Shown: positions 9,235 to 17,774 of the stretch, piece after piece | Layout of the letters: each line of letters begins with the position of its first letter | Numbering within the stretch: the stretch's first letter is position 1 | From: Candidatus Heimdallarchaeum endolithica | GTDB taxonomy: Archaea; Asgardarchaeota; Heimdallarchaeia; Heimdallarchaeales; Heimdallarchaeaceae | Direction of reading: 5' to 3' | Assembly: GCA_021513715.1 (NCBI GenBank) | Contig: CP084167.1 | Span: 1,194,571-1,258,570 of the forward strand | DNA length: 64,000 nucleotides | The notes under the pieces: model-generated | Databases searched by the model: none | The model's input: only the letters and a program-made list of their open reading frames with translations | What the model was told of the DNA's origin: nothing | Program-made: the position numbers and the translations under genes

Positions 9235-9909
9235 TTAATTATCAACTAGCTCTTGAGTAATAGAAAAACTAGTTTCAGCCTTAATTTGGCTGTAAAACTT
9301 TTTTAGTATTTTTAGCCGTCGTTTAGCAAGTTTTTGGGTAAAACGAAAATGCATCCTTGAGGGAAGAAGGAAAAGTTTCTCATCAAAATGGAGTAACATC
9401 TCATCTATGTCTCTATTGTGTTCTAAACTAAAAGAAATTACACGAAAAAGACCGATAGAACCTAAAGCATCCAACATATCAGCATCTTGTAAGATTTTAC
9501 CCTCAATACTCGTAGGCTCCCTACTTTTACTGAAACGATGTTCAAGAATATTAAGACGAACCTCCTCTGCTAAATCAGGAAAACCTCGCTCAGAAAGAAA
9601 GTCAAAAGCTATCCTTGAGCCTAGTTCAGCATGGCACTCTCCAGTTTTAGACTCTTCTGGACGAGCAACATCATGAAAGAGTGCGCTTAACAAACAAACA
9701 TCAATAAAAGCATGGAGCTTAACTCCAATAGAATAACATAAGTCAATAACACGAAGAGTATGCTCAAAAGAATGAGTAGAAGAATCATTGTCTAATCTAG
9801 AAGAAACAAAAGAATAACAGTCTCGAAAGAGCTGAAGAAATAAAGAATAATCAAGAATATATCTGGCTTTGTAATAAGAAAGCATTATAAAAAGAAAAGA
9901 AAAAAACAA
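9235..9909 (-). CDS. HD-domain phosphohydrolase
   Basis: This 224-aa protein carries the HD metal-binding pattern: H..EHT in SFEHTLRVIDLC (about residues 48-59), FHDVARP (about 83-89), H in CHAELG, and a later Asp in LQDADMLDALG (about 139-149). It belongs to the family of metal-dependent phosphatases and phosphodiesterases acting on nucleotides; the substrate is unknown. ATG at 9894 may be the real start, because the first residues of the longer frame (MFFSFLFI) are AT-rich and atypical. Confidence 0.8.
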   Translation of the reverse strand: MFFSFLFIMLSYYKARYILDYSLFLQLFRDCYSFVSSRLDNDSSTHSFEHTLRVIDLCYSIGVKLHAFIDVCLLSALFHDVARPEESKTGECHAELGSRIAFDFLSERGFPDLAEEVRLNILEHRFSKSREPTSIEGKILQDADMLDALGSIGLFRVISFSLEHNRDIDEMLLHFDEKLFLLPSRMHFRFTQKLAKRRLKILKKFYSQIKAETSFSITQELVDN

Positions 9910-10028
9910 CTATTAATCTTTTCTAAAAAAAAGGAAAAAATGCTTAAAAAAACAAAATTTAGAATCGATAGAAAATTTTAAATGATAAAATAAAAAGAAA
10001 ACTGTAGAAAGAAAGGAAAAAACAAAAA

Positions 10029-10102
10029 GACCGGGTAGTCTAGCTTGGTATGATACATGCTTGGGGTGCATGTGATCCGGGGTTCAATTCCCCGCTCGGT
10101 CA
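10029..10102 (+). tRNA. tRNA-Pro (anticodon GGG)
   Basis: The acceptor arms GACCGGG and CTCGGTC pair over seven positions, with a discriminator A and an encoded CCA (10103-10105). The anticodon stem CATGC/GCATG encloses the loop TTGGGGT, which gives anticodon GGG. The T arm is CGGGG-TTCAATT-CCCCG. No intron is seen. The gene stands alone upstream of the insertion-sequence region. Confidence 0.93.
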
Positions 10103-10714
10103 CCATCTGTTTTCTCCAACTACAGCCAGTCTAGTGAGAATATAATTTTGTCATTTTCAAGCAGTGGAAATGAATTAATCACTATTTCCTCTATTGAGAA
10201 TCAGTTTCCATTTCCAAAGATATTTTTCCAAGTTCGCATAGGTTACTAAAGCCTCAGCTAAATCAATGGTGCTAAAGCCAGTATTAGCCATTAATATCTC
10301 AAATACTTCTTTCAATTTAAGGACAAAAGAATCATCGATATAATTTTTTCAAGACCATCATACGCTTTTAATATACCCACACTTATGTGGAATTTCAATA
10401 GATCTATTCCTTTTAGTTCATTTATAGCGTCTATTTCTTGTTGGCTTCTTACCATTGTATATATTTTTGTGTATAATATATCTTCCTCTGTTGGTTTTTT
10501 GATAATTGCTCCATTAAAATCTTTTATTATTACTGTTGCTGGTATAGTTACATTTTCACTGTATAGTTTTATTAGTACATCTATTATCATTCTTTCTTCT
10601 GTTCCTTCTGTTGTGTATTTTTCTTTATATTTTTCTAGGTATTCTTTTGTTAGTATTTTATTTTCTCTTTTTGCTTTATTTCTTATTTCATCATATAATT
10701 TCAATGCTTTATTT

Positions 10715-10722
10715 TCTGTACT
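10715..10722 (+). repeat. 8-bp target site duplication, left copy
   Basis: TCTGTACT immediately precedes the left inverted repeat and recurs at 11727-11734 immediately after the right one. An 8-bp duplication fits the ISH1-type branch of the IS5 family. Confidence 0.9.
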
Positions 10723-10752
10723 AAGCATGTCCAAAAATTAATTTTTATTAAT

Positions 10753-10803
10753 GTGGGGGTTTATGTCGGAAGTATGAATTTCTTTCAGATCATAGACCCC
10801 CAC
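10753..10803 (+). promoter_or_regulatory. Hairpin over the transposase start
   Basis: GTGGGGGTTTATG at 10753-10765 pairs with CATAGACCCCCAC at 10791-10803 over 13 positions with one G-T wobble. The loop contains ATG 10774. In other insertion sequences such structures block translation of transcripts that read in from outside; that role here is inference. Confidence 0.55.
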
Positions 10804-11697
10804 AAAGCAAGAGAATTCATAATCATTAATGAACCTTTCCTTAAGAAACTGGTGAAAGAGGAACCGAGAGAAAGCAAGAGAGGGAGAAAGAGAATAGCAG
10901 AAAGATGGGTGATACTGGCTTTAGCAATCATTGCTAGAATAGAAGGGATAGCTTGGAGGAAGTTAGAGGAAAAGTTGTCTTTATGCGATTTTTTGATAGA
11001 AGAGGGGTGGATGAAGAAGATTCCTTCTAAATCTACTTTTCATGCAGTGTGGAGAGCGACAGAAAGTAAAATCTTAGAGCAGTGGATAATAGATTTAGGT
11101 AGGGAAATAGTGAGGAAAAAAGGCTTGAAAGCTATGGCAGTGGATAGTTCAGGGTTTAAAATCCGTCAAGCTTCTGTTTGGCGTTTTCTCAAATGGTCAA
11201 GAGGGACACTAAAGAAAACCTCTAAACTTTTCTGGAAGATACACCTTATAGTTGGTTTACCCTCTCGAGCTATAGTCTCTCTCGCTCATTCTGCTAGTAA
11301 CACTCACGATAGTAAAGTCTTCGGTTTACTCTGGCAGAAACTTCCTTCTGCACTCTTGAGACCTTTCTTGCGATTTTATGGAGACTGTGCCTACTGGACA
11401 GAAAATATCGTTGGACTTCTTAGCCAACATTCCTTTTTCCCTGTTATTCCCCCAAAAAGTAATGCTCGTTATCCCTCTCCTCCTCCCCTCGGACCAATAG
11501 TTCAAGCTCATCGTCTCTACCCTGGTCTGTATCGTCGTAATCATCATCCCGAGTATCGTAGTAGTATTGAACACGTCTTTGGTCTCCTTAAACTCTCTCT
11601 TCCCCCAATCCTTGATCGTTTACCCTCCACCATCCTCTCTACCTTGTACAGTTCTCTTCTCTGTTACAACTACCTTTTACTCCTTCGGACCGTTTAG
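10753..11697 (+). CDS. IS5-family DDE transposase
   Basis: The 314-aa enzyme has the DDE catalytic triad in the expected contexts: D131 in MAVDSSGF, D211 in FYGDCAYW and E273 in SSIEHVFGLLK, with the N2, N3 and C1 region spacing of IS4/IS5 transposases. It catalyses cut-and-paste transposition of the surrounding element. GTG 10753 gives the longest frame, but ATG 10774 (MNFFQIID) is equally plausible. An inverted repeat around the start (10753-10765 with 10791-10803) would fold over the initiation region. No internal stop is seen, so the enzyme looks intact. Confidence 0.92.
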   Translation: MGVYVGSMNFFQIIDPHKAREFIIINEPFLKKLVKEEPRESKRGRKRIAERWVILALAIIARIEGIAWRKLEEKLSLCDFLIEEGWMKKIPSKSTFHAVWRATESKILEQWIIDLGREIVRKKGLKAMAVDSSGFKIRQASVWRFLKWSRGTLKKTSKLFWKIHLIVGLPSRAIVSLAHSASNTHDSKVFGLLWQKLPSALLRPFLRFYGDCAYWTENIVGLLSQHSFFPVIPPKSNARYPSPPPLGPIVQAHRLYPGLYRRNHHPEYRSSIEHVFGLLKLSLPPILDRLPSTILSTLYSSLLCYNYLLLLRTV

Positions 11698-11726
11698 TAG
11701 GTGAAAAAGAATTTTTGGACATGCTT

Positions 11727-11734
11727 TCTGTACT
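11727..11734 (+). repeat. 8-bp target site duplication, right copy
   Basis: TCTGTACT directly follows the right inverted repeat and is identical to 10715-10722. Confidence 0.9.
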
Positions 11735-11825
11735 ATCTATTTTTTTAAGATAAATTAAACTTTTTTGAGTTCTTCTTTTTGAAAAATCATGTTTTTGAAG
11801 TTCGCTATATGTTAATGTTTCCATC

Positions 11826-12309
11826 GCTAGACGGAATAGTATACGCAATAGATTGCAATAGTGCTGGAGGTGCATCAATACGAACTTTTTGGCAAGGAAT
11901 ATCTGGAGATTACACTCATTCACGGAATATGGAACTGATTGATGAAGACAAGGATTTGCTATCAGCATGGACTGAAAGGCAAATACTAACCAATGCAAAA
12001 ATAAACGATACGGATGGGGACTCGTTACCTGATGGATATGAATTTATCGCATTGTTCACAGATCCTACACTTAAAGATACAGATGGAAATGGACTGACAG
12101 ATGATAACGAAGACATGGATAATGATGGTTTAACTAATATCGAAGAATATATACGTAAAACAAATCCTTGGAAATGGGATACAGATTGGGACACATTACC
12201 AGATGGATATGATATATTTCCCCTATTTCCAGATGGATGGATCTATTATGGAATACTTGGTTCAGTTATTGTATTAGTTGTTGTAAAATTATACAAAAAG
12301 AAAAGATAA
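11826..12309 (+). pseudogene. 3' fragment of a Ca-binding surface protein
   Basis: The frame corresponds to the C-terminal part of the large surface protein at 44139-46430: a last beta-propeller strand (DGIVYAID), the FWQG linker, thrombospondin type 3-like Ca-binding repeats (DTDGDSLPDGYEF, DTDGNGLTDDNEDMDNDGLTNIEEY), a membrane segment (YGILGSVIVLVVV) and a basic tail. The upstream propeller and signal peptide are missing and the homology begins abruptly next to the split gene, so this is a truncated paralogue. A short expressed membrane protein starting at ATG 11779 or 11815 cannot be excluded. Confidence 0.7.
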
Positions 12310-12436
12310 ACTAAAAACAGGATATTGACCTATACTCTTGTTTGAAATACTAGTTTGATATCTATCATTTTTTTAAGCTTGATAAAAACTTGATAAGAAA
12401 GAGAATAGAATATCTGAATTCTTTTTTCTTTTTTTT

Positions 12437-12950
12437 TTATATTTTTCTTATTATTTCTATTGCTTCTTCTACTTCTTTTACTCTTATTATTTTTTCTCTT
12501 TCTTTTTCATCTATTTTTTCTTCTTTTGCTATTTTTTCGCTCCACCCACCTGATTTTTCTATTAATATTATTTTTTTACCATATTGCCACGCCATAGCTA
12601 TCTCCGATAATGTTCCTGCTCCCCCTCCTATCCCTACCACAACATCTGCCGACAGCACGATTATTTGATTTCTTGCATAACTCATTCCTGTTGGTATCAC
12701 TATATCCACGTATTCATTTGCTGTTTCTTTTTTTGTTGTCGGCAATATTCCTACTGTCATTCCTTCTCTGTATTTTTTTGCTTTTTTTGCTCCTTTACAC
12801 ACTTCTTTCATTATTCCATCTCTTCCCCCACATATTATTCTGCAATTATTTTCTACTAGTTTTTCTCCAAGTTCTTTTGCTATTTTTTTTAATTCTTCGT
12901 TTATTTCTCCCCCCTTACCTATTACTGCTACTTGCTTTATTTTATTCACT
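12437..12950 (-). CDS. LOG-family protein (TIGR00725-like)
   Basis: About 170 aa form a Rossmann-type LOG/lysine-decarboxylase-like domain with VAVIGKGGE, CGGRDGIMKEVCKGAK, the P-T-G-x-S-Y-A-R-N stretch and VVGIGGGAGTLSEIAMAWQYGKK (the GGxGTxxE motif). Relatives are nucleotide-binding proteins or cytokinin-type phosphoribohydrolases; a decarboxylase name would be misleading. GTG 12950 is chosen over TTG 13003 because GGGGAGAAA precedes it and the fold begins there. It is probably co-transcribed with the gene upstream. Confidence 0.85.
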
Positions 12951-13022
12951 TTCTCCCCTCCAAAAGTTATTAGTTTCAAAAAGTTGTTTAGTTTTTTGTT
13001 CAAATTTTTACTTTTTTTTGAT

Positions 13023-13925
13023 TTAATTATATCTTTTTGACATTGCTTTCATCAGTTTTGCTTGGAATTTTGTTCTTTTGTTGAATGGTATATTTAGTTG
13101 ATATCTTTTTGTAAACAGTTTTTGTAATTCTCTGTGTTCATTATGGTACATTCCTATTACAAATTTTGCTTGTTCTTCTAGTAATGTTTCATAATTTTCA
13201 TTTAATATTAAGTCTATATAGTAATTTAGGAAATATTTTTCTTCCTTTGCTATTTTTTCTACTTTTGACTGCTTATTTTTTACTATTACTTTTTCTTCTT
13301 TCTTTTTTTCATATTTTCCGAAGAAATATAGTACATTGTGTACCAGTTGATTTTGACATGTTTTATCTGAATATGAGATTAGAGAAAAGTCATAACTTGC
13401 TTCATATGGTATTGCTTTATCTACTAGTGCTGCAAGTTCAATCAATCCCTCTTCGCTTAGATTTGGTTGTAAAATCACTTTTTCTTGTATCATTGCTGAA
13501 ACTACAATTTCTCTTAGAGTTTTGTCATCTATTTTTTCATGTATTTTGTTTTTTTCTTTTCTAAAGACATTTTCTGGCAATATTTGAGGTTCTTGTTTAA
13601 TAGTGTTGAATAGTTCTGAGTAAATTAAAGGTGATGCATAATATAATAACGAATTAAAATTATATTCCTCTGATGATACTATTATATTTTGAGCAAGCGC
13701 TTTAGGTCTTCCAAATGGGTCTACCCCATCACTTCTTACTAGTTTTACCACTACATCTCCTGTATTTTGCATTGTGAACTTTGAAACGTATTTTATATGC
13801 TTTTTTTGCTTACTTGACAATTCTGGGAGGAAAATAATTGAATTTTCTTTCAATTCTTCTGGTATATTTGCCAACCAGATTTTATATCCGTACTTGTCAT
13901 CTCTCTTTGTCACAACTTGGTACAT
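13023..13925 (-). CDS. Unknown protein with a GRPxxxAxxI motif
   Basis: This 300-aa soluble protein has no recognised catalytic motif. The stretch DGVDPFGRPKALAQNIIV (about residues 66-83) resembles the D-x-x-GRPG-x-F-A-HAL signature of GTPase-associated GAP1-N1-like domains, but the similarity is short and judged by eye. A Lys/Glu-rich linker (about 205-230) separates an N-terminal from a C-terminal helical part rich in His and Tyr. It lies 72 bases upstream of the LOG gene in the same direction. The start is ATG 13925. Confidence 0.6.
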   Translation of the reverse strand: MYQVVTKRDDKYGYKIWLANIPEELKENSIIFLPELSSKQKKHIKYVSKFTMQNTGDVVVKLVRSDGVDPFGRPKALAQNIIVSSEEYNFNSLLYYASPLIYSELFNTIKQEPQILPENVFRKEKNKIHEKIDDKTLREIVVSAMIQEKVILQPNLSEEGLIELAALVDKAIPYEASYDFSLISYSDKTCQNQLVHNVLYFFGKYEKKKEEKVIVKNKQSKVEKIAKEEKYFLNYYIDLILNENYETLLEEQAKFVIGMYHNEHRELQKLFTKRYQLNIPFNKRTKFQAKLMKAMSKRYN

Positions 13926-14051
13926 TAACGATACATCTTTTTGATTTTTCAGTAATTTTACTGTTATTTATTAAATATCTTTCTATTGTAAAAATTTTTC
14001 CTCTTTCTTTTTGAAAATATTCTTATAGTTTTTTTAGTTAATTAGTATATC

Positions 14052-15083
14052 TTGAAAAAAAATCGTGATTTATCTGAATTATTCTCTATTATTGATAATC
14101 AATTAATTAATTCTCCTCTCAAAGCGATTGAACTCTTAGAAGATAATTCAGAACACTTTGAGGACGATATTCTTTTTTTCTTACGTCTAGGAGAACTTTA
14201 TTTTGAACAAAAAAAATACGACAGTGCTTTACTTTCTTTTTCCCGTGCATTAGAGCTTGAGCCTGAAAATGTTGAAGTATTATCCCACATCAGTGACGTT
14301 TATATCAAGAAAAATGATTACACCCAAGCAGAAGTTGCTCTCTTAAAGGCTATAGAATACGAACCCAAGAATGCTTTATTATTAAGTAAGCTTGCTAACT
14401 TATATTTTGACATAGGTAAATATTATGAGTCTCAACAATTACTTATTCAAGCAATAGAAGAAGAACCCAAAGCAGAATATTATTCTTTGCTTGCAACCAT
14501 CTATAAGAAAATGGATAATGACATTGCTTGTTGGAACACTTTAGTTAAAGCTGAGCAATTATTTCCTGAAAATATAAACATTCTCAACCAGATTGGAGCT
14601 TACTATTTTGATTTGGATAATTTTTCAAAAGCTTTATCTTATTTTCAAAGTGCTCTTGCTTTAGATCCTGAAAATCAATATTCTCTCTTCCAATTAGCAA
14701 AAACTTTTGAGAAAATGAACGACCCTTACAATGCTATTGACATTTATTCAAAAATTGTAGAAATTAATCCAGACCATGCTTTAGCTTATTATTATTTAGG
14801 TAAACTTTATTCTTCTCTTGGAGACTTTGTCCAATCACTAACTTGCTATTCTAAATGTTTAGAACTTGATCCTTCTTTTTTTGATGCTGCTTTAGATTTA
14901 GCTTCCATTCATTGGGTTTCAAAGAATTATAATAAAGCAATATCAGTTTTAGAAGAAACTTTAAAATTTTCCAAGGAAGATGAAATATACAAGATGATGA
15001 TCAACATTTATGAGGAAATAGGTGAAGAAACCAAGGCTAAATATTATAGGAAGTTGTTAGAAAAAAATAATAATGAGGATTAA
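14052..15083 (+). CDS. TPR-repeat protein
   Basis: The 343-aa protein is built almost entirely of tetratricopeptide repeats of 34 residues (for example YDSALLSFSRALELEPEN and FVQSLTCYSKCLELDPSF), about eight copies, with no signal peptide. It is a protein-protein interaction scaffold and the partner is not evident. TTG 14052 is the only usable start at the N-terminal end, following a TATA-like AT-rich stretch. It runs directly into the DUF123 gene (two bases between stop and next start), so the two are likely one operon. Confidence 0.85.
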   Translation: MKKNRDLSELFSIIDNQLINSPLKAIELLEDNSEHFEDDILFFLRLGELYFEQKKYDSALLSFSRALELEPENVEVLSHISDVYIKKNDYTQAEVALLKAIEYEPKNALLLSKLANLYFDIGKYYESQQLLIQAIEEEPKAEYYSLLATIYKKMDNDIACWNTLVKAEQLFPENINILNQIGAYYFDLDNFSKALSYFQSALALDPENQYSLFQLAKTFEKMNDPYNAIDIYSKIVEINPDHALAYYYLGKLYSSLGDFVQSLTCYSKCLELDPSFFDAALDLASIHWVSKNYNKAISVLEETLKFSKEDEIYKMMINIYEEIGEETKAKYYRKLLEKNNNED

Positions 15084-15085
15084 GG

Positions 15086-15493
15086 TTGCTATTTCTTCCA
15101 ATCATCTCTTTTTCACAAGGATTAAAAGGTTCATATCTTCTTTTTATTCAGCTTAACAAAAGAATAACTATTAATTTGAGTAAGAAACATTTTTCTCTTG
15201 AAGAAGCTTGTTACATTTATGTTGGGAGTGCTTTTGGTGCAGGTGGGTTAAAATCTCGAGTCTCTCATCATCTTTTAAAAGAGAAAACTCAACGTTGGCA
15301 CATTGACTTCTTGACTACCTCTCCTTATTCTGAAATTGTAGGAGTTGTTTATTTCATTGATCAAAAGGTTGAGTGCTATTTAGGAAAACTTTTCTCCTCA
15401 TTCTCCTCTTTAGAACCAGTTTTTGGTTTTGGAAACTCAGATTGTAAAGCAAATTGTGATAGCCATCTATATAAAATTGTAAAATCAAAATAA
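15086..15493 (+). CDS. DUF123 (GIY-YIG-like) protein
   Basis: The 135-aa protein matches DUF123, a GIY-YIG-related domain sometimes fused to endonuclease III: GSYLLFIQL, YIYVGSAFGAGGLKSRVSHHL, WHIDFLTT and a C-terminal GFGNSDC-x3-C-x2-HL zinc-like motif. A nuclease function has not been generally shown for the family. Translation probably begins at TTG 15086 with AGGATTAAGG just upstream, overlapping the end of the TPR gene. Confidence 0.85.
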   Translation: MLFLPIISFSQGLKGSYLLFIQLNKRITINLSKKHFSLEEACYIYVGSAFGAGGLKSRVSHHLLKEKTQRWHIDFLTTSPYSEIVGVVYFIDQKVECYLGKLFSSFSSLEPVFGFGNSDCKANCDSHLYKIVKSK

Positions 15494-15566
15494 AATGAAG
15501 CTTTAATGAAACCTTCAAAGATTTTTTTTGGGTAAGATTTAATAAACAAATAAGGGAAAAAAAATT

Positions 15567-15968
15567 ATGGCAAGTGCAGTTGTCGAACAATTACTAAATC
15601 TTGCTGTTGAAATAGTTTTATTCTATGCTGCAGCAGCAATTATAAGCGCTTCAATGTTTTCTAGAAAAGCTAAGAGGTGGAGTTGGGTTAACCTGATTAT
15701 GGCTATTATTGTAAGTTTAGCTTGGACTTTCTCTATCAATCTCTTCAACGGAAGAGCAGCCGCAGCGACTTTCGGTATTATACTTTTTATTATTTGCTTT
15801 TTCTTATGGACTGTTGCTGCAGATATTTCTGATAGACGTGCAGTATATGCAGCTCTTTTATCTCTTCTACTATGGTTCCTTTTCTGCTGGATTCTGATTA
15901 TTATCCTCCACTTATTTGAAGTACATTTATTTGACAGTATTCCATACCTATTTAGCTATTTCACATAG
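15567..15968 (+). CDS. Small integral membrane protein
   Basis: The 133-aa product has four hydrophobic segments (about 10-32, 40-60, 67-87 and 95-120) and few charged residues between them. No family was recognised. It has its own AT-rich promoter region and an AAGGGAAA ribosome-binding motif before ATG 15567. It converges on the radical SAM gene with an eight-base overlap of the ends. Confidence 0.65.
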   Translation: MASAVVEQLLNLAVEIVLFYAAAAIISASMFSRKAKRWSWVNLIMAIIVSLAWTFSINLFNGRAAAATFGIILFIICFFLWTVAADISDRRAVYAALLSLLLWFLFCWILIIILHLFEVHLFDSIPYLFSYFT

Positions 15969-17385
15969 AAAAAAAGTCAACAAATTGATTCAAATCTAAA
16001 GAATAATTAATTTTATTCTTTACTTTTTTTTCTTTCTCATATTTATTAAAAAATAGAGGAAAACGCTCATTTACTGTGTCAATAAAATAAATAAGCAGTT
16101 CTACTAATCTAAAATTTATTTCACATTCTATTTTGTTAACGTTTCCTGTTATTGATTGTTTTTCTTTCCAGTCAACACATGGTCCCCCACATATATATCT
16201 AATAGGGCAAGATGAGCACTCTTTTATTTTTTCTACTGACTTTACTACATCATTATCAAGTTCTTGCATATTTAGTTTCTTACTCCATACTCCAAGTTTG
16301 TATTTTTCATTACCAATAAGGCTGGAACAAGGATAGATTTCTGAATTTGGACTTACACATACAGCTGTTAATCCTGCAGGACAACGAGTAAACAACTTTT
16401 CTCTTGACAATAATCTATTCAAATAGCGTAAGATATAATCAGTAGGACCAATTTTTTTTAAGAATTCTAGTAGTTCTTTTTCTTTCAATGTTAGCAAATA
16501 GTCAATCAAATTTTCAATTTTTTTTAGAAAAGTGCTTAATTTTCTCTTATCCCATGCTTGAGGATGAGTACTCTCTATTCTAAGAATTCTTAGAGAAACA
16601 TAATCAAAAAATTTTGAATAATAAGAATAAAGAGAAACTAAATTTTCTATCATTGGATGTATTGGTATTATTAAATGTTTTACTACTTCTTTTCTTATTT
16701 TTGACAAGTTATCTATGACTTTTTTTCTCACCTCTTCATTTTCACTATCAAGAGTAACTGTCAAGAACTTGTATTCATTTACAAAATCAACAAAACCTTG
16801 TTTAGGAGAAAAAAAGTTAGTAGAAGGAAGAAAATAGTAAATGGGAAATGAATAATCTTTTTTTATTTGCTCAATGAATAGAACTATTTCACGGAAATAT
16901 TCAAAATTTAGTGTTACGTCACTTGTATAAAAGAGACTTATTCCTAGAGCTGTTTCTGATTTTCTTTTCTTTTTAAAATCTGCAAAATACCTAATTATTT
17001 CCTTGGATTTCTCTATTTCCAATTTATTATTCTCTTTTTTTCTTTCATTTTTTGCATAACAAAACCAACAATCTAAGTTGCATTCATTTGAAGGATTAAT
17101 AACCAAATAGTCAAATGAAAAATTTTTTTTTTCAAATTTTTTACTTTCTCCTTTTTCATCTATAATGAACTTTCTTTTCTTTAACATATTTATTTGTTCA
17201 ATGATCCCTTGATATTTTTTCTCTGAGCAACATTCTTCTAACTCTTTTAAAGACAAAAATCTTTTTTTGTTGGTACATAATTCAGAATCGCTTATTTTCC
17301 AAAAAAACCTGGTTTCAGGAGTATAAATGTAGGATTTACCATTATAAGAAAAAATCAAGATATTGATATATTGTTGTTCTAGCAT
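15961..17385 (-). CDS. Radical SAM/SPASM peptide-modifying enzyme
   Basis: The 474-aa protein has an N-terminal winged-helix, PqqD/RRE-like region (1-80) that could bind a leader peptide, the radical SAM cluster motif CNLDCWFC (C102, C106, C109), a TIM-barrel core (90-330) and a SPASM domain with C335, C343, C353, C390, C393, C399, C403 and C421, enough to hold two auxiliary [4Fe-4S] clusters. This is the architecture of RiPP maturases that make thioether or carbon-carbon crosslinks, and also of anaerobic sulfatase-maturing enzymes. Its ATG overlaps the stop of the 68-aa gene upstream (ATGCTAG), so the two are translationally coupled and that peptide is the obvious candidate substrate. The substrate is inferred and the enzyme class is secure. 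Confidence 0.88.
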   Translation of the reverse strand: MLEQQYINILIFSYNGKSYIYTPETRFFWKISDSELCTNKKRFLSLKELEECCSEKKYQGIIEQINMLKKRKFIIDEKGESKKFEKKNFSFDYLVINPSNECNLDCWFCYAKNERKKENNKLEIEKSKEIIRYFADFKKKRKSETALGISLFYTSDVTLNFEYFREIVLFIEQIKKDYSFPIYYFLPSTNFFSPKQGFVDFVNEYKFLTVTLDSENEEVRKKVIDNLSKIRKEVVKHLIIPIHPMIENLVSLYSYYSKFFDYVSLRILRIESTHPQAWDKRKLSTFLKKIENLIDYLLTLKEKELLEFLKKIGPTDYILRYLNRLLSREKLFTRCPAGLTAVCVSPNSEIYPCSSLIGNEKYKLGVWSKKLNMQELDNDVVKSVEKIKECSSCPIRYICGGPCVDWKEKQSITGNVNKIECEINFRLVELLIYFIDTVNERFPLFFNKYEKEKKVKNKINYSLDLNQFVDFFSM

Positions 17386-17585
17386 ACAGACCCTGTCTCT
17401 TCGTATTCAGATTCTTCTTCATCACTTTTTTCATCTTGTATAAAGAAAGCTACTTTATCTAACGCAGAATTTTTGTCAATAAATTTACCCAACCTTTTTT
17501 TCTTTTTAGTATCATATACTACCCACCACCCATCGCTTTCATCTTTGTAAATCTCAAAATCTCCACACTTTTCTCTTTCTGCCAT
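17379..17585 (-). CDS. 68-aa peptide coupled to the radical SAM enzyme (candidate substrate)
   Basis: This small acidic protein starts at ATG 17585. The N-terminal 50 residues look like a compact folded domain (GDFEIYKDESDGWWVVYDTK and a GKFIDKNSALDKVAFF stretch), followed by a run of Asp, Glu and Ser ending in TGSVC. The only other cysteine is C7. An acidic, flexible C-terminal tail ending in Cys would be a natural core region for a thioether-forming SPASM enzyme; the front domain could be a recognition leader. The stop overlaps the enzyme's start. It could instead be a small partner protein; no export or peptidase gene is adjacent. Confidence 0.65.
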   Translation of the reverse strand: MAEREKCGDFEIYKDESDGWWVVYDTKKKKRLGKFIDKNSALDKVAFFIQDEKSDEEESEYEETGSVC

Positions 17586-17774
17586 ATAGCAAAGTTCAAC
17601 TAAACATTTTAAAAGTTTTTAGCTATTTTTATTCTTAATCCGACGAATAATTTATATTAATTAGAACAGAGAATAGTAATAATAGATATTATTAACCATT
17701 GTTAATCAACTAAATTAAGAAAAAAACAAACTAATTTAGAATGTATCAGATAGTGTAATAAGGAGTAAATAAGA
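17586..17774. promoter_or_regulatory. Divergent promoter region
   Basis: About 190 AT-rich bases separate the leftward peptide/radical SAM pair from the rightward unknown pair. A short interrupted repeat, TATTATTAACCATTGTTAATC near 17689-17709, has dyad character. TATA-like stretches occur on both sides. The rightward gene has AAGGAGT at about 17760. Confidence 0.5.

Larger units (their letters stand above)
10723..11726 (+). mobile_element. IS5-like insertion sequence, 1004 bp
   Basis: The ends are a perfect 17-bp inverted repeat, AAGCATGTCCAAAAATT at 10723-10739 and its complement at 11710-11726, flanked by 8-bp direct repeats. One transposase gene fills the interior. The element looks complete and recently inserted, because the repeats and target copies are identical. 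Its interior is visibly richer in G+C than the surroundings, consistent with arrival from elsewhere. No second copy was seen in the window. Confidence 0.93.
10175..11824 (-). pseudogene. Unknown gene split by the IS element
   Basis: Leftward coding sequence is found on both sides of the insertion sequence. The first 30 codons lie in 11824-11735 and the remainder in 10722 down to about 10175. The two parts share one reading frame when the element and one 8-bp target copy are ignored. A second lesion, a single-base frame change near 10340, separates the main part from a coding-like tail that stops at 10175-10177. The predicted product would be a soluble, mostly helical protein of a little over 200 aa rich in Lys and Glu. 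No family was recognised. Confidence 0.7.

Noticed and set aside
10385-10741. 118-codon rightward frame before the insertion sequence
   Set aside because: Antisense to the interrupted host gene, whose codon pattern continues across the element on the other strand.
12610-13026. Rightward Leu/Phe-rich frames over the LOG gene
   Set aside because: Complement of Lys/Glu-rich coding sequence; the LOG-family motifs on the minus strand are decisive.
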